Shown: positions 7,340 through 15,743, counted from the stretch's first letter. The stretch is DNA of 64,000 nt from Kerstersia similis (GCF_965139615.1 NZ_CBCSIQ010000009.1:62001-126000), one strand, 5' to 3'. Made by a program: numbers and translations. Notes: generated from the letters alone by a model not told the origin.

Positions 7340-8926
7340 TCAGGCCCGTCCCGTCGTCTGGCGGATGCGGTCCAGCGCGTTGACGTCGTCCGAGTTGTGC
7401 AGGTGAGGGACAGTCCAGCCATGCTGGTCGTATTCGGACAGGCATTGATCCACCAGATCGACCATGGTGGCCAGTTTGCCCGAGTTCTTGGCATATCCCA
7501 GCGTCTGCAGGCGGATATCGTCCTGGTTGCCGGCGTAGTTGATCTCGTACAGTTCGTGGCGGCCGCCGAACTCGCTGCCAATGGCATCCCACATCAGCTT
7601 GAGGATCTTGATGCGTTGCACGTGATCCATGCCGCCCGAGCCACGGCAATACACCGACAGATATTTGTCCAGTTCCGGGTTGGCCAGGTCACGGGCACCT
7701 GAAGGCAGGTAGATCAGCCCGCTGGCGACCGTCTGCTCGATGATTTTCTTGATGGCCGGGTAGGCGGTCGGCGCCATGACGCGGTAGGTCTGCATGGCCT
7801 GGTTGCTGGGCAGCAGGGCAGGGGTGCTCCAGTTGTCCTGGCGCTCGGCTGCGCCATGCATGGCGTCGGTCAGCGACCAGAACAGATTGCGCCAGGAGAT
7901 GACTTCACCGACCTGGGCCGCGACGCCGCGAAACTCCAGCGTGCCGGTGCATTCCAGCGCCTTGACCAGCAGTCCGCTGATGAAGTCCAGCTTCACGGCT
8001 AGCCGGGTGCAGCCCTGCATGGGATAGATGCGGCCAAAGCCACCCTGGCTGGCAAAACTGCGGCAGCGTTCATAGTCGCGGTGCACCAGGACATCTTCCC
8101 AGGGGACAAAGACGTGGTCGAGGATCAGGATGGCGTCGTTCTCGTCGAAGCGGCTCGACAGCGGGTACTCGAATGCGCCGCCGGTCAGTCCGGCCTGCAG
8201 TTCGTAGGACGGGCGGCAGATCAGCTTGACGCCTTTGGCGTTCATTGGTGCCAGGAACATGACGGCGAAATCGGTGTTGTCGCCCATGACTTGCGCCGAA
8301 CCGAAGCCGATGAAGTTGTAGTGCGTGAGTGCGGAATTGGTGGCAACGACTTTGGCACCACTGACCACGATACCTTTGTCATTTTCTTCCACGATACGCA
8401 TGAAGACATCGCTGACCTGATCGCTGGGCAGGTTGCGGTCTATGGGCGGATTGACGATGGCGTGGTTGAGATACAGCACGGATTCCTGGATGCGGCGGTA
8501 CCAGTGGCGTGCGTTATCGGCAAAGCGGCCGTAGAACTCGGGATTGGCGCCCAGTGCCTGGCCGAAGGCGGCCTTGTAGTCTGGGGTGCGGCCCATCCAG
8601 CCATAGGACAGGCGCGACCAGGCGGCGATGGCATCGCGCTGCGCGCGCAGCTCATCCTGGGTGCGCGGGATGGTGAAGAACTTGTGGGTATAGCCGCCGT
8701 TGCCGGTATCGGTTGGCCAGCACAGTTCGTCTTTGGTGGCGGGATCGTGCAGGGCGTCATACAGGCGTGCCACCGAAGCGGCAGCGTTGCGGAATGCCGG
8801 ATGGGTGGTGACATCTTCGACGCGATCACCGTAAATGTAGATGTCGCGGCCGTCGCGCAGGCTGGCGAGGTATTCTGCGCCGGTCAGCGGGCGCTGGGCA
8901 TTGCTGCGGTAGCTTTCGGGATACAT
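7340..8926 (-). CDS. hpaB: 4-hydroxyphenylacetate 3-monooxygenase, oxygenase component HpaB (E. coli type)
   Basis: A 528-residue FADH2-using hydroxylase that matches E. coli HpaB end to end from memory: QRPLTGAEYLASLRDG near the start, GDRVEDVTTHPAFRNAAAS, GYTHKFF, RLSYGWMGRTPDYKAAF, HAIVNPPIDR, SGAKVVATNSALTHYN, YPLSSRFDENDAI, GSGGMDHVQRIKILKLMWD and the tail DGWTVPHLHN-like. The start at 8926 is set by GGAGA upstream and by the family N-terminus; the longer open frame upstream is unrelated sequence. It converts HPA to homoprotocatechuate. No hpaC reductase follows; the next gene is hpaR. Reduced flavin must come from elsewhere, possibly C1 or SsuE (inference). It lies downstream of hpaA copy 2, as in the E. 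coli hpaA-hpaBC order. Confidence 0.94.
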   Translation of the reverse strand: MYPESYRSNAQRPLTGAEYLASLRDGRDIYIYGDRVEDVTTHPAFRNAAASVARLYDALHDPATKDELCWPTDTGNGGYTHKFFTIPRTQDELRAQRDAIAAWSRLSYGWMGRTPDYKAAFGQALGANPEFYGRFADNARHWYRRIQESVLYLNHAIVNPPIDRNLPSDQVSDVFMRIVEENDKGIVVSGAKVVATNSALTHYNFIGFGSAQVMGDNTDFAVMFLAPMNAKGVKLICRPSYELQAGLTGGAFEYPLSSRFDENDAILILDHVFVPWEDVLVHRDYERCRSFASQGGFGRIYPMQGCTRLAVKLDFISGLLVKALECTGTLEFRGVAAQVGEVISWRNLFWSLTDAMHGAAERQDNWSTPALLPSNQAMQTYRVMAPTAYPAIKKIIEQTVASGLIYLPSGARDLANPELDKYLSVYCRGSGGMDHVQRIKILKLMWDAIGSEFGGRHELYEINYAGNQDDIRLQTLGYAKNSGKLATMVDLVDQCLSEYDQHGWTVPHLHNSDDVNALDRIRQTTGRA

Positions 8927-9116
8927 GCTGGGTGTCTCCATTCCTGTATGGGGGTGTCTTAGGCATGGCCGGGCGCCGGAGGGGGCAGGCCAGGGCGCAG
9001 GCAACCAGGCCCAGGGCCACAGAGCCTGCCGGCGCCAGGCGGGCAGCCTGGGCAAGCCATGCATGGAACCGACATGGTAGGAACACTGCCGCCGCAGTGG
9101 AATGCAGCTTTCGTCG
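8927..9116 (-). promoter_or_regulatory. hpaB upstream region
   Basis: The 190 bases between hpaA copy 2 and hpaB hold an inverted repeat CACTG/CAGTG around 9085-9100. They also hold a 9-mer, TGCATTCCA (minus strand, 9098-9106), which also occurs upstream of the C2 gene (3282-3290). The distance to the start codon is similar in both (about 170 and 150 bases). This could be part of an HpaA-type site, but a shared 9-mer can arise by chance. No clear sigma-70 promoter was seen. Confidence 0.25.
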
Positions 9117-10049
9117 TTAAGCTTGGATTTTTCGCAAGGTATCGGGCGTGGCACCCAGCTGCCGGTAGCGCACCGGCGGCATGCCGGTACGCAGGCTGAA
9201 AAAGCGCGAAAAATAGGCCGGGTCCTGGAATCCCAGCGCAAAACAAATCTGGCTGACAGACTGATGGCTGTGCAGCAGCAGCCGCTTGGCTTCCTGCAAC
9301 TGACGTTCAGCGATGATCTGCTTGGATGACATATCTGCCAGGCGGCGGCAGATCAGGTTCAGCCGTGCCGTGGTGAGCCCCAGTTGTTCGGCATAGCGTT
9401 GCAGCGGCCAGTTATCCACGCAGTGCGCCACGACCAGTTGATTGAACCGATGGAATAGCTGCAGTTCGGTGGGCGCGACCGGCCGTCGCGCAGGCGCAGC
9501 AGCCCCGAGCCGCAGCAGCGTGGCGATGATCAGGCGCAGCAAGGCCATCAGGTTGCCGTCCCGTCCCGGATGCACGGCATGAAATTCGGCCTGGGTTTGA
9601 TGGAACAGGCGTAGCAGGGCATGCCCCGTATCGTGTTCGTGGGCCTGATGCGGCGCCAGATCGACACATAAAGGCTGGCCCAGGGCCAGGCTGAGTTCCG
9701 CTTCGCCCTGAAACAGCGGCCAGACACGCTGCTGCAGAATCGTCAGGGTAATGCCTTCGCTATCGGCATCCGTGACGAAGGCATGGGGAATGCCCGGTGG
9801 CGTGAAGAAGCAGACGGGGCCGGGCAGGCGGTACTGCTGGTCATCCAGGTAGAGGTGAACCTGGCCGTTGAAAATGCAGTGAATCTGGAAAAAGCGGTCA
9901 TGCCGGTGCACCGGTACGCTGCGTCCGAAGTAGGCGCTGAGCCGTCCGTGCGCGTCGCAGTGAAAGTCGGCGTCGGCATAACGCTGGTCATGGACGGGGC
10001 TCAGGTCCAGGAAAGGAATGGACGCGGTTTTCCAGGGAGTGCTCGTCAA
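9117..10049 (-). CDS. hpaA: AraC-family activator, HpaA type (copy 2)
   Basis: A 310-residue HpaA homologue: cupin sensor (VHRHDRFFQIHC, PGIPHAFVTDADSEGITLT) and a C-terminal AraC DNA-binding domain (VSQICFALGFQDPAYFSRFF). It is clearly paralogous to the regulator at 5719-6678. No ATG is available at the family N-terminus; the frame opens with TTG at 10049, and a stop lies five codons upstream, so TTG initiation is the best reading. It is directly upstream of hpaB in the same orientation, matching the E. coli hpaA-hpaB order, and probably activates hpaB. A strong hairpin lies between it and the upstream gabD. Confidence 0.85.
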   Translation of the reverse strand: MTSTPWKTASIPFLDLSPVHDQRYADADFHCDAHGRLSAYFGRSVPVHRHDRFFQIHCIFNGQVHLYLDDQQYRLPGPVCFFTPPGIPHAFVTDADSEGITLTILQQRVWPLFQGEAELSLALGQPLCVDLAPHQAHEHDTGHALLRLFHQTQAEFHAVHPGRDGNLMALLRLIIATLLRLGAAAPARRPVAPTELQLFHRFNQLVVAHCVDNWPLQRYAEQLGLTTARLNLICRRLADMSSKQIIAERQLQEAKRLLLHSHQSVSQICFALGFQDPAYFSRFFSLRTGMPPVRYRQLGATPDTLRKIQA

Positions 10050-10140
10050 TGAGGGAATTGCCTAAATCTTGGGTCAATCGGAGTGCTTGCCATGTGGCCA
10101 TCTGGCCATCTGGCCGTGCGGCCGGCCGGATGCGGCGGCT

Positions 10141-10177
10141 GGCCCATGGCGCAGGCAGGAATGCTGCGCCATGGGCC
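10141..10177 (-). terminator. Perfect 14-bp hairpin between gabD and hpaA copy 2
   Basis: GGCCCATGGCGCAG and its exact complement are separated by 9 nt, beginning 25 bases past the gabD stop. There is no U-tract on the minus strand, so it could be an mRNA 3'-end stabiliser or a partial terminator that sets the relative expression of the catabolic operon and the downstream regulator. Just beyond it (10095-10122) a short degenerate tandem of TGGCCATC units is visible. Confidence 0.5.
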
Positions 10178-10202
10178 GGGCATGGCATGGTGGGCCTGGG
10201 GC

Positions 10203-11687
10203 TCAGGCGCCGATGCCGCCCATGCAGACGTACTTCAGTTCGAGGTAGTCTTCGATGCCGTACTTCGAGCCTTCACGGCCCATGCCCGATTCCTTGATGC
10301 CGCCGAAGGGCGCGATCTCGGTGGAGATGATGCCTTCGTTGACACCCACCATGCCGTATTCCAGCGCTTCGCTGACGCGCCAGGCGCGGCCCAGGTCGCG
10401 GGTGAAGAGGTAGGAGGCCAGGCCGAATTCGGTATCGTTGGCCATGTGAATGGCCTCGGCTTCGGTGCTGAAACGGAAGATCGGCGCCAGCGGGCCGAAG
10501 GTTTCGTCGCGCGCGACCAGCATGTCGGGCGTGACATCGCCCAGCACGGTCGGCTCGAAGAAGGTGCCGCCCAGCGCATGCGGCTTGCCGCCGGCCAGGA
10601 CACGGGCGCCCTTGCTGATGGCGTCGGCAATGTGCTCTTCCACCTTGACGACGGCCTTGGCGTTGATCAGCGGGCCTTGTTCGGCGCCGGCTTCCTGGGC
10701 CGGAGCCACTTTGAGCGCGTTGACGGCTTCGGTCAGCTTGGCTGCGAAGGCGTCATAGACGCCGTCCTGCACCAGCACGCGGTTGGTGCAGACGCAGGTC
10801 TGGCCGCTGTTGCGGAATTTGGACGCGATCACGCCCTGGATGGCGGCATCGAGGTCGGCGTCGTCAAACACGATGAACGGCGCATTGCCGCCCAGTTCCA
10901 TGCTGACCTTCTTCATGGTGTCGGCGCTTTGCGCCATCAGCAGCTTGCCGATGCCGGTGGAGCCGGTGAAGGACAGCTTGCGCACGATCGGGCTGCGCGT
11001 CAGTGCGCCGCCGATGGCGCGGGCATCACCCGTCACCACGTTTACCACACCGGCCGGGATGCCGGCACGTGCCGCCAGTTCCGCCAGGGCCAGCGCGGAC
11101 AGCGGCGTTTCGGAAGCCGGCTTGATCACGACCGTGCAACCGGCTGCCAGGGCAGGCCCGGCCTTGCGGGTAATCATGGCGTTGGGGAAGTTCCACGGCG
11201 TGATGGCCGCGACTACGCCGATGGGCTGTTTGACGACCAGCAAGCGGCGGCCGGAGCGGTCTTGCGGGATGATGTCGCCATAGATGCGCTTGGCTTCCTC
11301 GGCAAACCATTCGATGAAGCTGGCGCCATAGGCGATTTCGCCACGGCTTTCCGCCAGCGGCTTGCCTTGTTCCAGGCTCAGCAGGCGGGCCAGGTCTTCC
11401 TGGTTTTCCATCATCAGTTCGAACCAGCGGCGCAGCAGCGCGGAGCGCTGCTTGGCCGTCAGCGCGCGCCAGGCAGGCAGCGCCTGCTCGGCAGCCTGGA
11501 TGGCGCGGTCGGTTTCGGCTTCGCCCAGCGACGGCACGTTGGTGATCAGGCTGAGGTCGGCCGGGTTGGTGACCGGGAAGGTCTTGCCGCTATCGGCATC
11601 GACCCATTGGCCGCCGATATAGGCTTGGGTGCGCAGCAGGCGATTGTCGTTCAGCGCGAGTGAGGCGGGAATGTGTTGGGTGCTCAT
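10203..11687 (-). CDS. gabD: Succinate-semialdehyde dehydrogenase, NAD(P)+
   Basis: A 494-residue aldehyde dehydrogenase of the GabD type. It shows PWNFPNAM and the SSADH-typical active site NSGQTCVCTNR with nucleophile Cys298 and general base Glu264 (MELGGNAPF). It oxidises succinic semialdehyde to succinate. HpaI aldolase in this operon releases succinic semialdehyde and pyruvate, so the enzyme closes the pathway. The gene follows feaB by 15 bp and is probably the last enzyme gene of the long hpaG1-led transcript. The start ATG is preceded by a purine-rich AGGATCTGACC-type sequence. Confidence 0.92.
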   Translation of the reverse strand: MSTQHIPASLALNDNRLLRTQAYIGGQWVDADSGKTFPVTNPADLSLITNVPSLGEAETDRAIQAAEQALPAWRALTAKQRSALLRRWFELMMENQEDLARLLSLEQGKPLAESRGEIAYGASFIEWFAEEAKRIYGDIIPQDRSGRRLLVVKQPIGVVAAITPWNFPNAMITRKAGPALAAGCTVVIKPASETPLSALALAELAARAGIPAGVVNVVTGDARAIGGALTRSPIVRKLSFTGSTGIGKLLMAQSADTMKKVSMELGGNAPFIVFDDADLDAAIQGVIASKFRNSGQTCVCTNRVLVQDGVYDAFAAKLTEAVNALKVAPAQEAGAEQGPLINAKAVVKVEEHIADAISKGARVLAGGKPHALGGTFFEPTVLGDVTPDMLVARDETFGPLAPIFRFSTEAEAIHMANDTEFGLASYLFTRDLGRAWRVSEALEYGMVGVNEGIISTEIAPFGGIKESGMGREGSKYGIEDYLELKYVCMGGIGA

Positions 11688-11702
11688 GGTCAGATCCTGA
11701 TC

Positions 11703-13190
11703 TCAGTGCCGGATGATGACGGACTTCAGTTCCGTGTAGTCGTCGATGAAAGCCGAGCCGAATTCGCGGCCCAGGCCGGACTGCTTGGCGCCGCCGAACG
11801 GCACGGCGGGGTCCAGCAGCGTATGCATGTTGACCCAGACCGTGCCGGCCTGGATGCGCGGCACATAATTCAGGGCCTTGCCCAGATCGTTGGTCCAGAG
11901 GCTGGCCGACAGACCGTAGGGCGTGTCATTGAAGAGGCTCAAGAGTTCTTCTTCGTCATCATAGGGCAGGAAGGTCGCCACGGGGCCGAAGGTTTCTTCA
12001 TTGAGCAGCGCCGCCTTGGCATCCTTGGCCAGCAGCACGGTGGGTTCGACGAAGTAGCCCGGGCCATCGACCGGCTTGGCGCCGTGAACGATGGTGCAGC
12101 CTTCGGCGCGAGCCTGCGAGAACAGCGACAGCAGTTTGTCGAAGTGCGGCTTGTTGGACAGCGGGCCGAATTGCGAGGCGTCATCCAGCGGGTCGCCGAT
12201 GCGCAGGGTGCTCAGGGTGGCGGAGAGCTTCTCCAGGATTTCATCCTGGCGCGAACGGTGCACGAAGAAGCGCTCGCCCGCGGCGCAGATCTGGCCCTGG
12301 TGCAGGAAGCCTGCTTCCATGATGCCGGCCACGGCCTTGTCGGCCTCGACATCCTTGAGGAAACCGACCGAATTCTTGCCACCCAGCTCCAGCGTGAAGC
12401 GGGTCAGCTTGGCTCCCAGTGCGGTGCGGCCCACGGCGATGCCGGTAGGCACGGAGCCGGTGAAGCTGACCTTGGCCGTGCCGTCATGCTCGATGAGCTG
12501 GCGGCCGACATCGCCACCGCCGTTGAGCACGTTCAGCACGCCGTCCGGCAGGCCGGCCTCGCGCGCCAGTTCGGCCACGCGCAGCAGCGTGAGCGGCGTG
12601 AATTCGCTGGGCTTGATGATGCTGGTGCAACCCGTGGCCAGGGCCGAGCCGAACTTCCAGACGGCGATCATGATGGAGAAATTCCAGGGCACGATGCCGG
12701 CCACGACGCCCAGGGGCTCGCGGCGTGTGAAGGCGGTGTAGCGCTCGCCGTTGAAGGAAGGCAGCGACGGGTTGATGGTTTCGCCGGTGATGCGCGTGGC
12801 GGCGCCGGCGTAGTGGCGCAGGAAGGCGGCGGCCTGGCCGACTTCGAAGGCACGCGAAATATTGATCAGCTTGCCCGATTGCAGGGTTTCCAGCTGGGCC
12901 AGCTCTTCGGTGTGTTCCAGCAGTTTGTCGGCGATGCGCAGCAGCAGTTCGCCACGTTGTGCCGGGGTGGTGTTGGCCCAGGCGCCGCGGAAGGCACGCT
13001 GCGACGATGCCACGGCGGCGTCGATGTCCGCTTGCGTGGCGCTGGCGATGCTGGCGACGGCCTGGCCGTTGGCCGGGTTGATGACGGCAATGCGCGCGCC
13101 GTTGCTGGCAGCAGCCTGGCCGTCGATGAAATGGCCATGCTGGCGGGCCAGAAAGGCTTCGACTTCGGGGAGCAGAGTAACTTGGCTCAT
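11703..13190 (-). CDS. feaB: Phenylacetaldehyde / 4-hydroxyphenylacetaldehyde dehydrogenase, FeaB type
   Basis: A 495-residue NAD+-dependent aldehyde dehydrogenase. The N-terminal EAFLARQHGHFIDG block and the C-terminal AGTVWVNMHTLLDPAVPFGG match E. coli FeaB. Catalytic Cys302 lies in HQGQICAAGE and Glu268 in LELGGKNS. FeaB oxidises arylacetaldehydes from tyramine, phenylethylamine or arylethanols to arylacetates. Inside an HPA operon the natural product is HPA, the substrate of both hydroxylases. It sits between the GMC oxidoreductase and gabD with short gaps, so it is probably cotranscribed. A different substrate range cannot be excluded by sequence. Confidence 0.88.
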   Translation of the reverse strand: MSQVTLLPEVEAFLARQHGHFIDGQAAASNGARIAVINPANGQAVASIASATQADIDAAVASSQRAFRGAWANTTPAQRGELLLRIADKLLEHTEELAQLETLQSGKLINISRAFEVGQAAAFLRHYAGAATRITGETINPSLPSFNGERYTAFTRREPLGVVAGIVPWNFSIMIAVWKFGSALATGCTSIIKPSEFTPLTLLRVAELAREAGLPDGVLNVLNGGGDVGRQLIEHDGTAKVSFTGSVPTGIAVGRTALGAKLTRFTLELGGKNSVGFLKDVEADKAVAGIMEAGFLHQGQICAAGERFFVHRSRQDEILEKLSATLSTLRIGDPLDDASQFGPLSNKPHFDKLLSLFSQARAEGCTIVHGAKPVDGPGYFVEPTVLLAKDAKAALLNEETFGPVATFLPYDDEEELLSLFNDTPYGLSASLWTNDLGKALNYVPRIQAGTVWVNMHTLLDPAVPFGGAKQSGLGREFGSAFIDDYTELKSVIIRH

Positions 13191-13233
13191 GGGGAATGAC
13201 TCCTTGTGTTCGGCTTACCGTATGCCGTGGTAA

Positions 13234-14841
13234 TCAGTGTTGTTGGCCCAGTATTAGGTCGGCGGCTTTTTCGGCGACGGCGATGACCGGCGCATTGGTG
13301 TTGCCACTGGGAATATCCGGGAAAATCGAGGAATCGGCGACACGCAGGCCGTCGATGCCATGAACCCGCAGATCCGTGCCAACCACGGCGCTGTCGGGAT
13401 TCGGCCCCATGCGGCAGGTGCCGATGGGATGGTAAGTGGTTTTGACGCCGCCGCGAACAAACTGTTCCAGTGCGTTCGCATCGTTCAGCCAGTCGGGGTT
13501 GGGCGAGAAAATGTCACGCAGCAGCGGCTGCATGGTGCGCGTGCCGAGGAACTGCAGACCCAGGCGTACGGCGCGCATCTGCGCCGGCAGGTCGTCCGGG
13601 TGCGACAGGAAGTTGGCGCGAATGCGTGGCAAGGCTGCCGGATCGGCGCTGGACAGCAGCACTTCTCCTTCGGAGCGCGGGCGCAGGTGGCCGACTTTCA
13701 GGGTCAGGCCGTGGGTGCGTCCCTTGCCGACGCCATCCGGGTCATCCCAGGTATCCAGAATGGGCAGGAAGTGGATCTGCACATCAGGGCGGCCTTCTCC
13801 ATGGGTATCCACGAAGGCGCCGCCTTCCAGCACGTTGGAGCTGACCGGGCCGGAACGGAAGGCCAGCCATTCGATGCCGTTGCGGATGGCGTTGATCCCG
13901 CTATCCTGGCCGTACAGGCTGACCGGTTCGCGCGTTTCGGCGTTGACCGACAGGTGCAGGTGGTCTTTGAAGTGCTGGCCCACGGGCAGGTTCTGCACCG
14001 GCGTGATGCCGTGCTCCTTCAGGTGTTCGGCCGGGCCGATGCCGGAGAGCATCAGCAGCTTGGGCGAACCGATGGCGCCCGCGCAGACTATCACTTCGCG
14101 ACGCGCCTTGACCGTTACCGGGGTGCCGTTGCCGCGCCGGTAGGTAACGCCTTCGGCGCGTTTGTTCTGGATGTTGATTTTTTCCACCAGGGCATCAAGG
14201 ATCAGTTCGAACTGGCCTTTGCCCTGGATGGATTTCAGGTAGGTGCGCGAGGTGCTGGCGCGTTCGCCGCGCAGGGTGGTGGTCTGGTAATAGCCTACGC
14301 CCTGCTGCGATTTTCCATTGAAATCGTTGACGTAATCGAGCCCCAGCTCCTGGCCGGCGCGGATGAAGGCCATGGACAGCGGATGACGGTAGCGGTTCTC
14401 GCTCACCGGCAACAGGCCATCATTGCCATGGTATTCGCCAGTCAGGCTTTCATGCGCTTCGGCGCGCTTGAAATAAGGCAGCAGGTCGTCGAAGCCCCAA
14501 CCCGTGCATTGATGCTGCTGCGCCCAGGCGTCGTAATCTTCGCGATGGCCGCGCATGTAGATCATGCCATTGACCGAACTGCTGCCGCCCAGTACCTTGC
14601 CTTGCGCCACGATCATCGGGCGGTTCAGGGTTTCCGGGGCCGGGTCGGTCATGTAGGGCCAGGTTTTTTTGGCGATGATCTTGGCGACGCCTGCCGGCAT
14701 GCGGATCATCAGGTTGTCGTCGCTGCCACCGGCCTCCAGCAGCAACACGCTGCCGCCACCGCGGCGAATGATCTGGGCGGCGATGACGGCGCCGGCGGAA
14801 CCGGCGCCGATAATGACGTAATCGAATTCCTGGCTGGACAT
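13234..14841 (-). CDS. GMC-family FAD-dependent alcohol oxidoreductase
   Basis: A 535-residue GMC oxidoreductase with the N-terminal FAD loop IIGAGSAGAVIA, GMC signature 1 (GKVLGGSSSVNGMIYMRG), signature 2 (GAIGSPKLLMLSGIG) and the C-terminal active-site His region (TTYHPIGTCRMG, NTNAPVIAVAEKAAD). Family members oxidise primary alcohols such as choline, benzyl or polyethylene alcohols, usually passing electrons to the membrane or a cytochrome. No signal peptide is seen. Its place directly before feaB in the HPA operon suggests it oxidises an arylethanol such as tyrosol to the arylacetaldehyde that FeaB takes. That substrate is inferred from context only. Confidence 0.88.
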   Translation of the reverse strand: MSSQEFDYVIIGAGSAGAVIAAQIIRRGGGSVLLLEAGGSDDNLMIRMPAGVAKIIAKKTWPYMTDPAPETLNRPMIVAQGKVLGGSSSVNGMIYMRGHREDYDAWAQQHQCTGWGFDDLLPYFKRAEAHESLTGEYHGNDGLLPVSENRYRHPLSMAFIRAGQELGLDYVNDFNGKSQQGVGYYQTTTLRGERASTSRTYLKSIQGKGQFELILDALVEKINIQNKRAEGVTYRRGNGTPVTVKARREVIVCAGAIGSPKLLMLSGIGPAEHLKEHGITPVQNLPVGQHFKDHLHLSVNAETREPVSLYGQDSGINAIRNGIEWLAFRSGPVSSNVLEGGAFVDTHGEGRPDVQIHFLPILDTWDDPDGVGKGRTHGLTLKVGHLRPRSEGEVLLSSADPAALPRIRANFLSHPDDLPAQMRAVRLGLQFLGTRTMQPLLRDIFSPNPDWLNDANALEQFVRGGVKTTYHPIGTCRMGPNPDSAVVGTDLRVHGIDGLRVADSSIFPDIPSGNTNAPVIAVAEKAADLILGQQH

Positions 14842-14933
14842 GAATGTCTCCTGGGTTTCTCTTGCCGTCTTGTGGCGGCATCAAAGGTTATTGCTGGTGG
14901 GGCAGTGGCCGGTGAGGCCACTGCGTCATCCCA

Positions 14934-15743
14934 TCAGTAGCCCGGGCCTGCGGGCTGTGCCGGTGCGGCAACCTGGCCATCGCCCTTGAAGCGGGCAGCC
15001 AGCTGGCCCAGCGCATTGGCGAGCAGGCTGGTATCCACGCCGACGGCGACGAAGGAGCAACCCAGTTCCAGGTAGCGGCGCGCCAGCGCTTCGTTGGCGG
15101 ACAGGATGCCGGCGGCCTTGCCTGCCTTCACGATCCGGGCGATGCCGTCTTCGATGGCGGCCTGCACATCCGGGTGGCCGGGGTTGCCGCGATGGCCCAT
15201 GGATGCCGACAGATCGGCGGGGCCGATGAAAACGCCATCGACGCCTTCGACGGCAGCGATTTCGTCGAGGTTTTGCAGCGCGGTCGGGGTTTCCACCTGC
15301 AGCAGCAGGCAGATTTCTTCATCGGCGCGGTTCAGGTAATCCGGCACGGTGTTCCAGCGCGAGGCGCGGGCCAGGGCAGCGCCGACACCACGGATGCCGT
15401 GCGGCGGGTAGCGCGTGGCGCGTACCAGCTGGCGCGCCTGTTCGGCGTTTTCCACCATGGGCACCAGCAGGGTCTGCGTGCCGATATCGAGCAATTGCTT
15501 GATCAGCACGGCGTCGCCAGTGGCAGGGCGCACGATGGGATGGCTGTGATAGGGCGCGACAGCCTGCAGCTGCGCCAGGACAGCACGCAGGTCATTGGGG
15601 GCGTGCTCGCCATCGAGCAGCAGCCAGTCGAAGCCGGCGGTGGCGGCGATTTCCGCGCCATAGCCTTCTGCCAGGCCGACCCACAGGCCGATCTGCGGGC
15701 GGGCCTTCAGGTTTTTCTTGAAGGTATTGATAGGGAGATCCAT
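14934..15743 (-). CDS. hpaI: 4-hydroxy-2-oxoheptane-1,7-dioate aldolase
   Basis: A 269-residue class II (metal-dependent) pyruvate aldolase of the HpcH/HpaI family. It shows NTFKKNLKARPQIGLWVGL, the LLLDGEHAPND loop, VPMVENAEQARQLV with the metal-binding Glu, and GVFIGPADLSASMG. It splits 4-hydroxy-2-oxoheptanedioate into pyruvate and succinic semialdehyde, the last ring-derived step. It follows hpaH by 12 bp, consistent with one operon. The C-terminal tail is Ala/Pro-rich and variable in the family. Confidence 0.95.
   Translation of the reverse strand: MDLPINTFKKNLKARPQIGLWVGLAEGYGAEIAATAGFDWLLLDGEHAPNDLRAVLAQLQAVAPYHSHPIVRPATGDAVLIKQLLDIGTQTLLVPMVENAEQARQLVRATRYPPHGIRGVGAALARASRWNTVPDYLNRADEEICLLLQVETPTALQNLDEIAAVEGVDGVFIGPADLSASMGHRGNPGHPDVQAAIEDGIARIVKAGKAAGILSANEALARRYLELGCSFVAVGVDTSLLANALGQLAARFKGDGQVAAPAQPAGPGY

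Noticed and set aside
10083..11663. Plus-strand open frame of over 500 codons opposite gabD
   Set aside because: It mirrors a well-conserved aldehyde dehydrogenase. The composition is that of antisense codons and no domain is visible.
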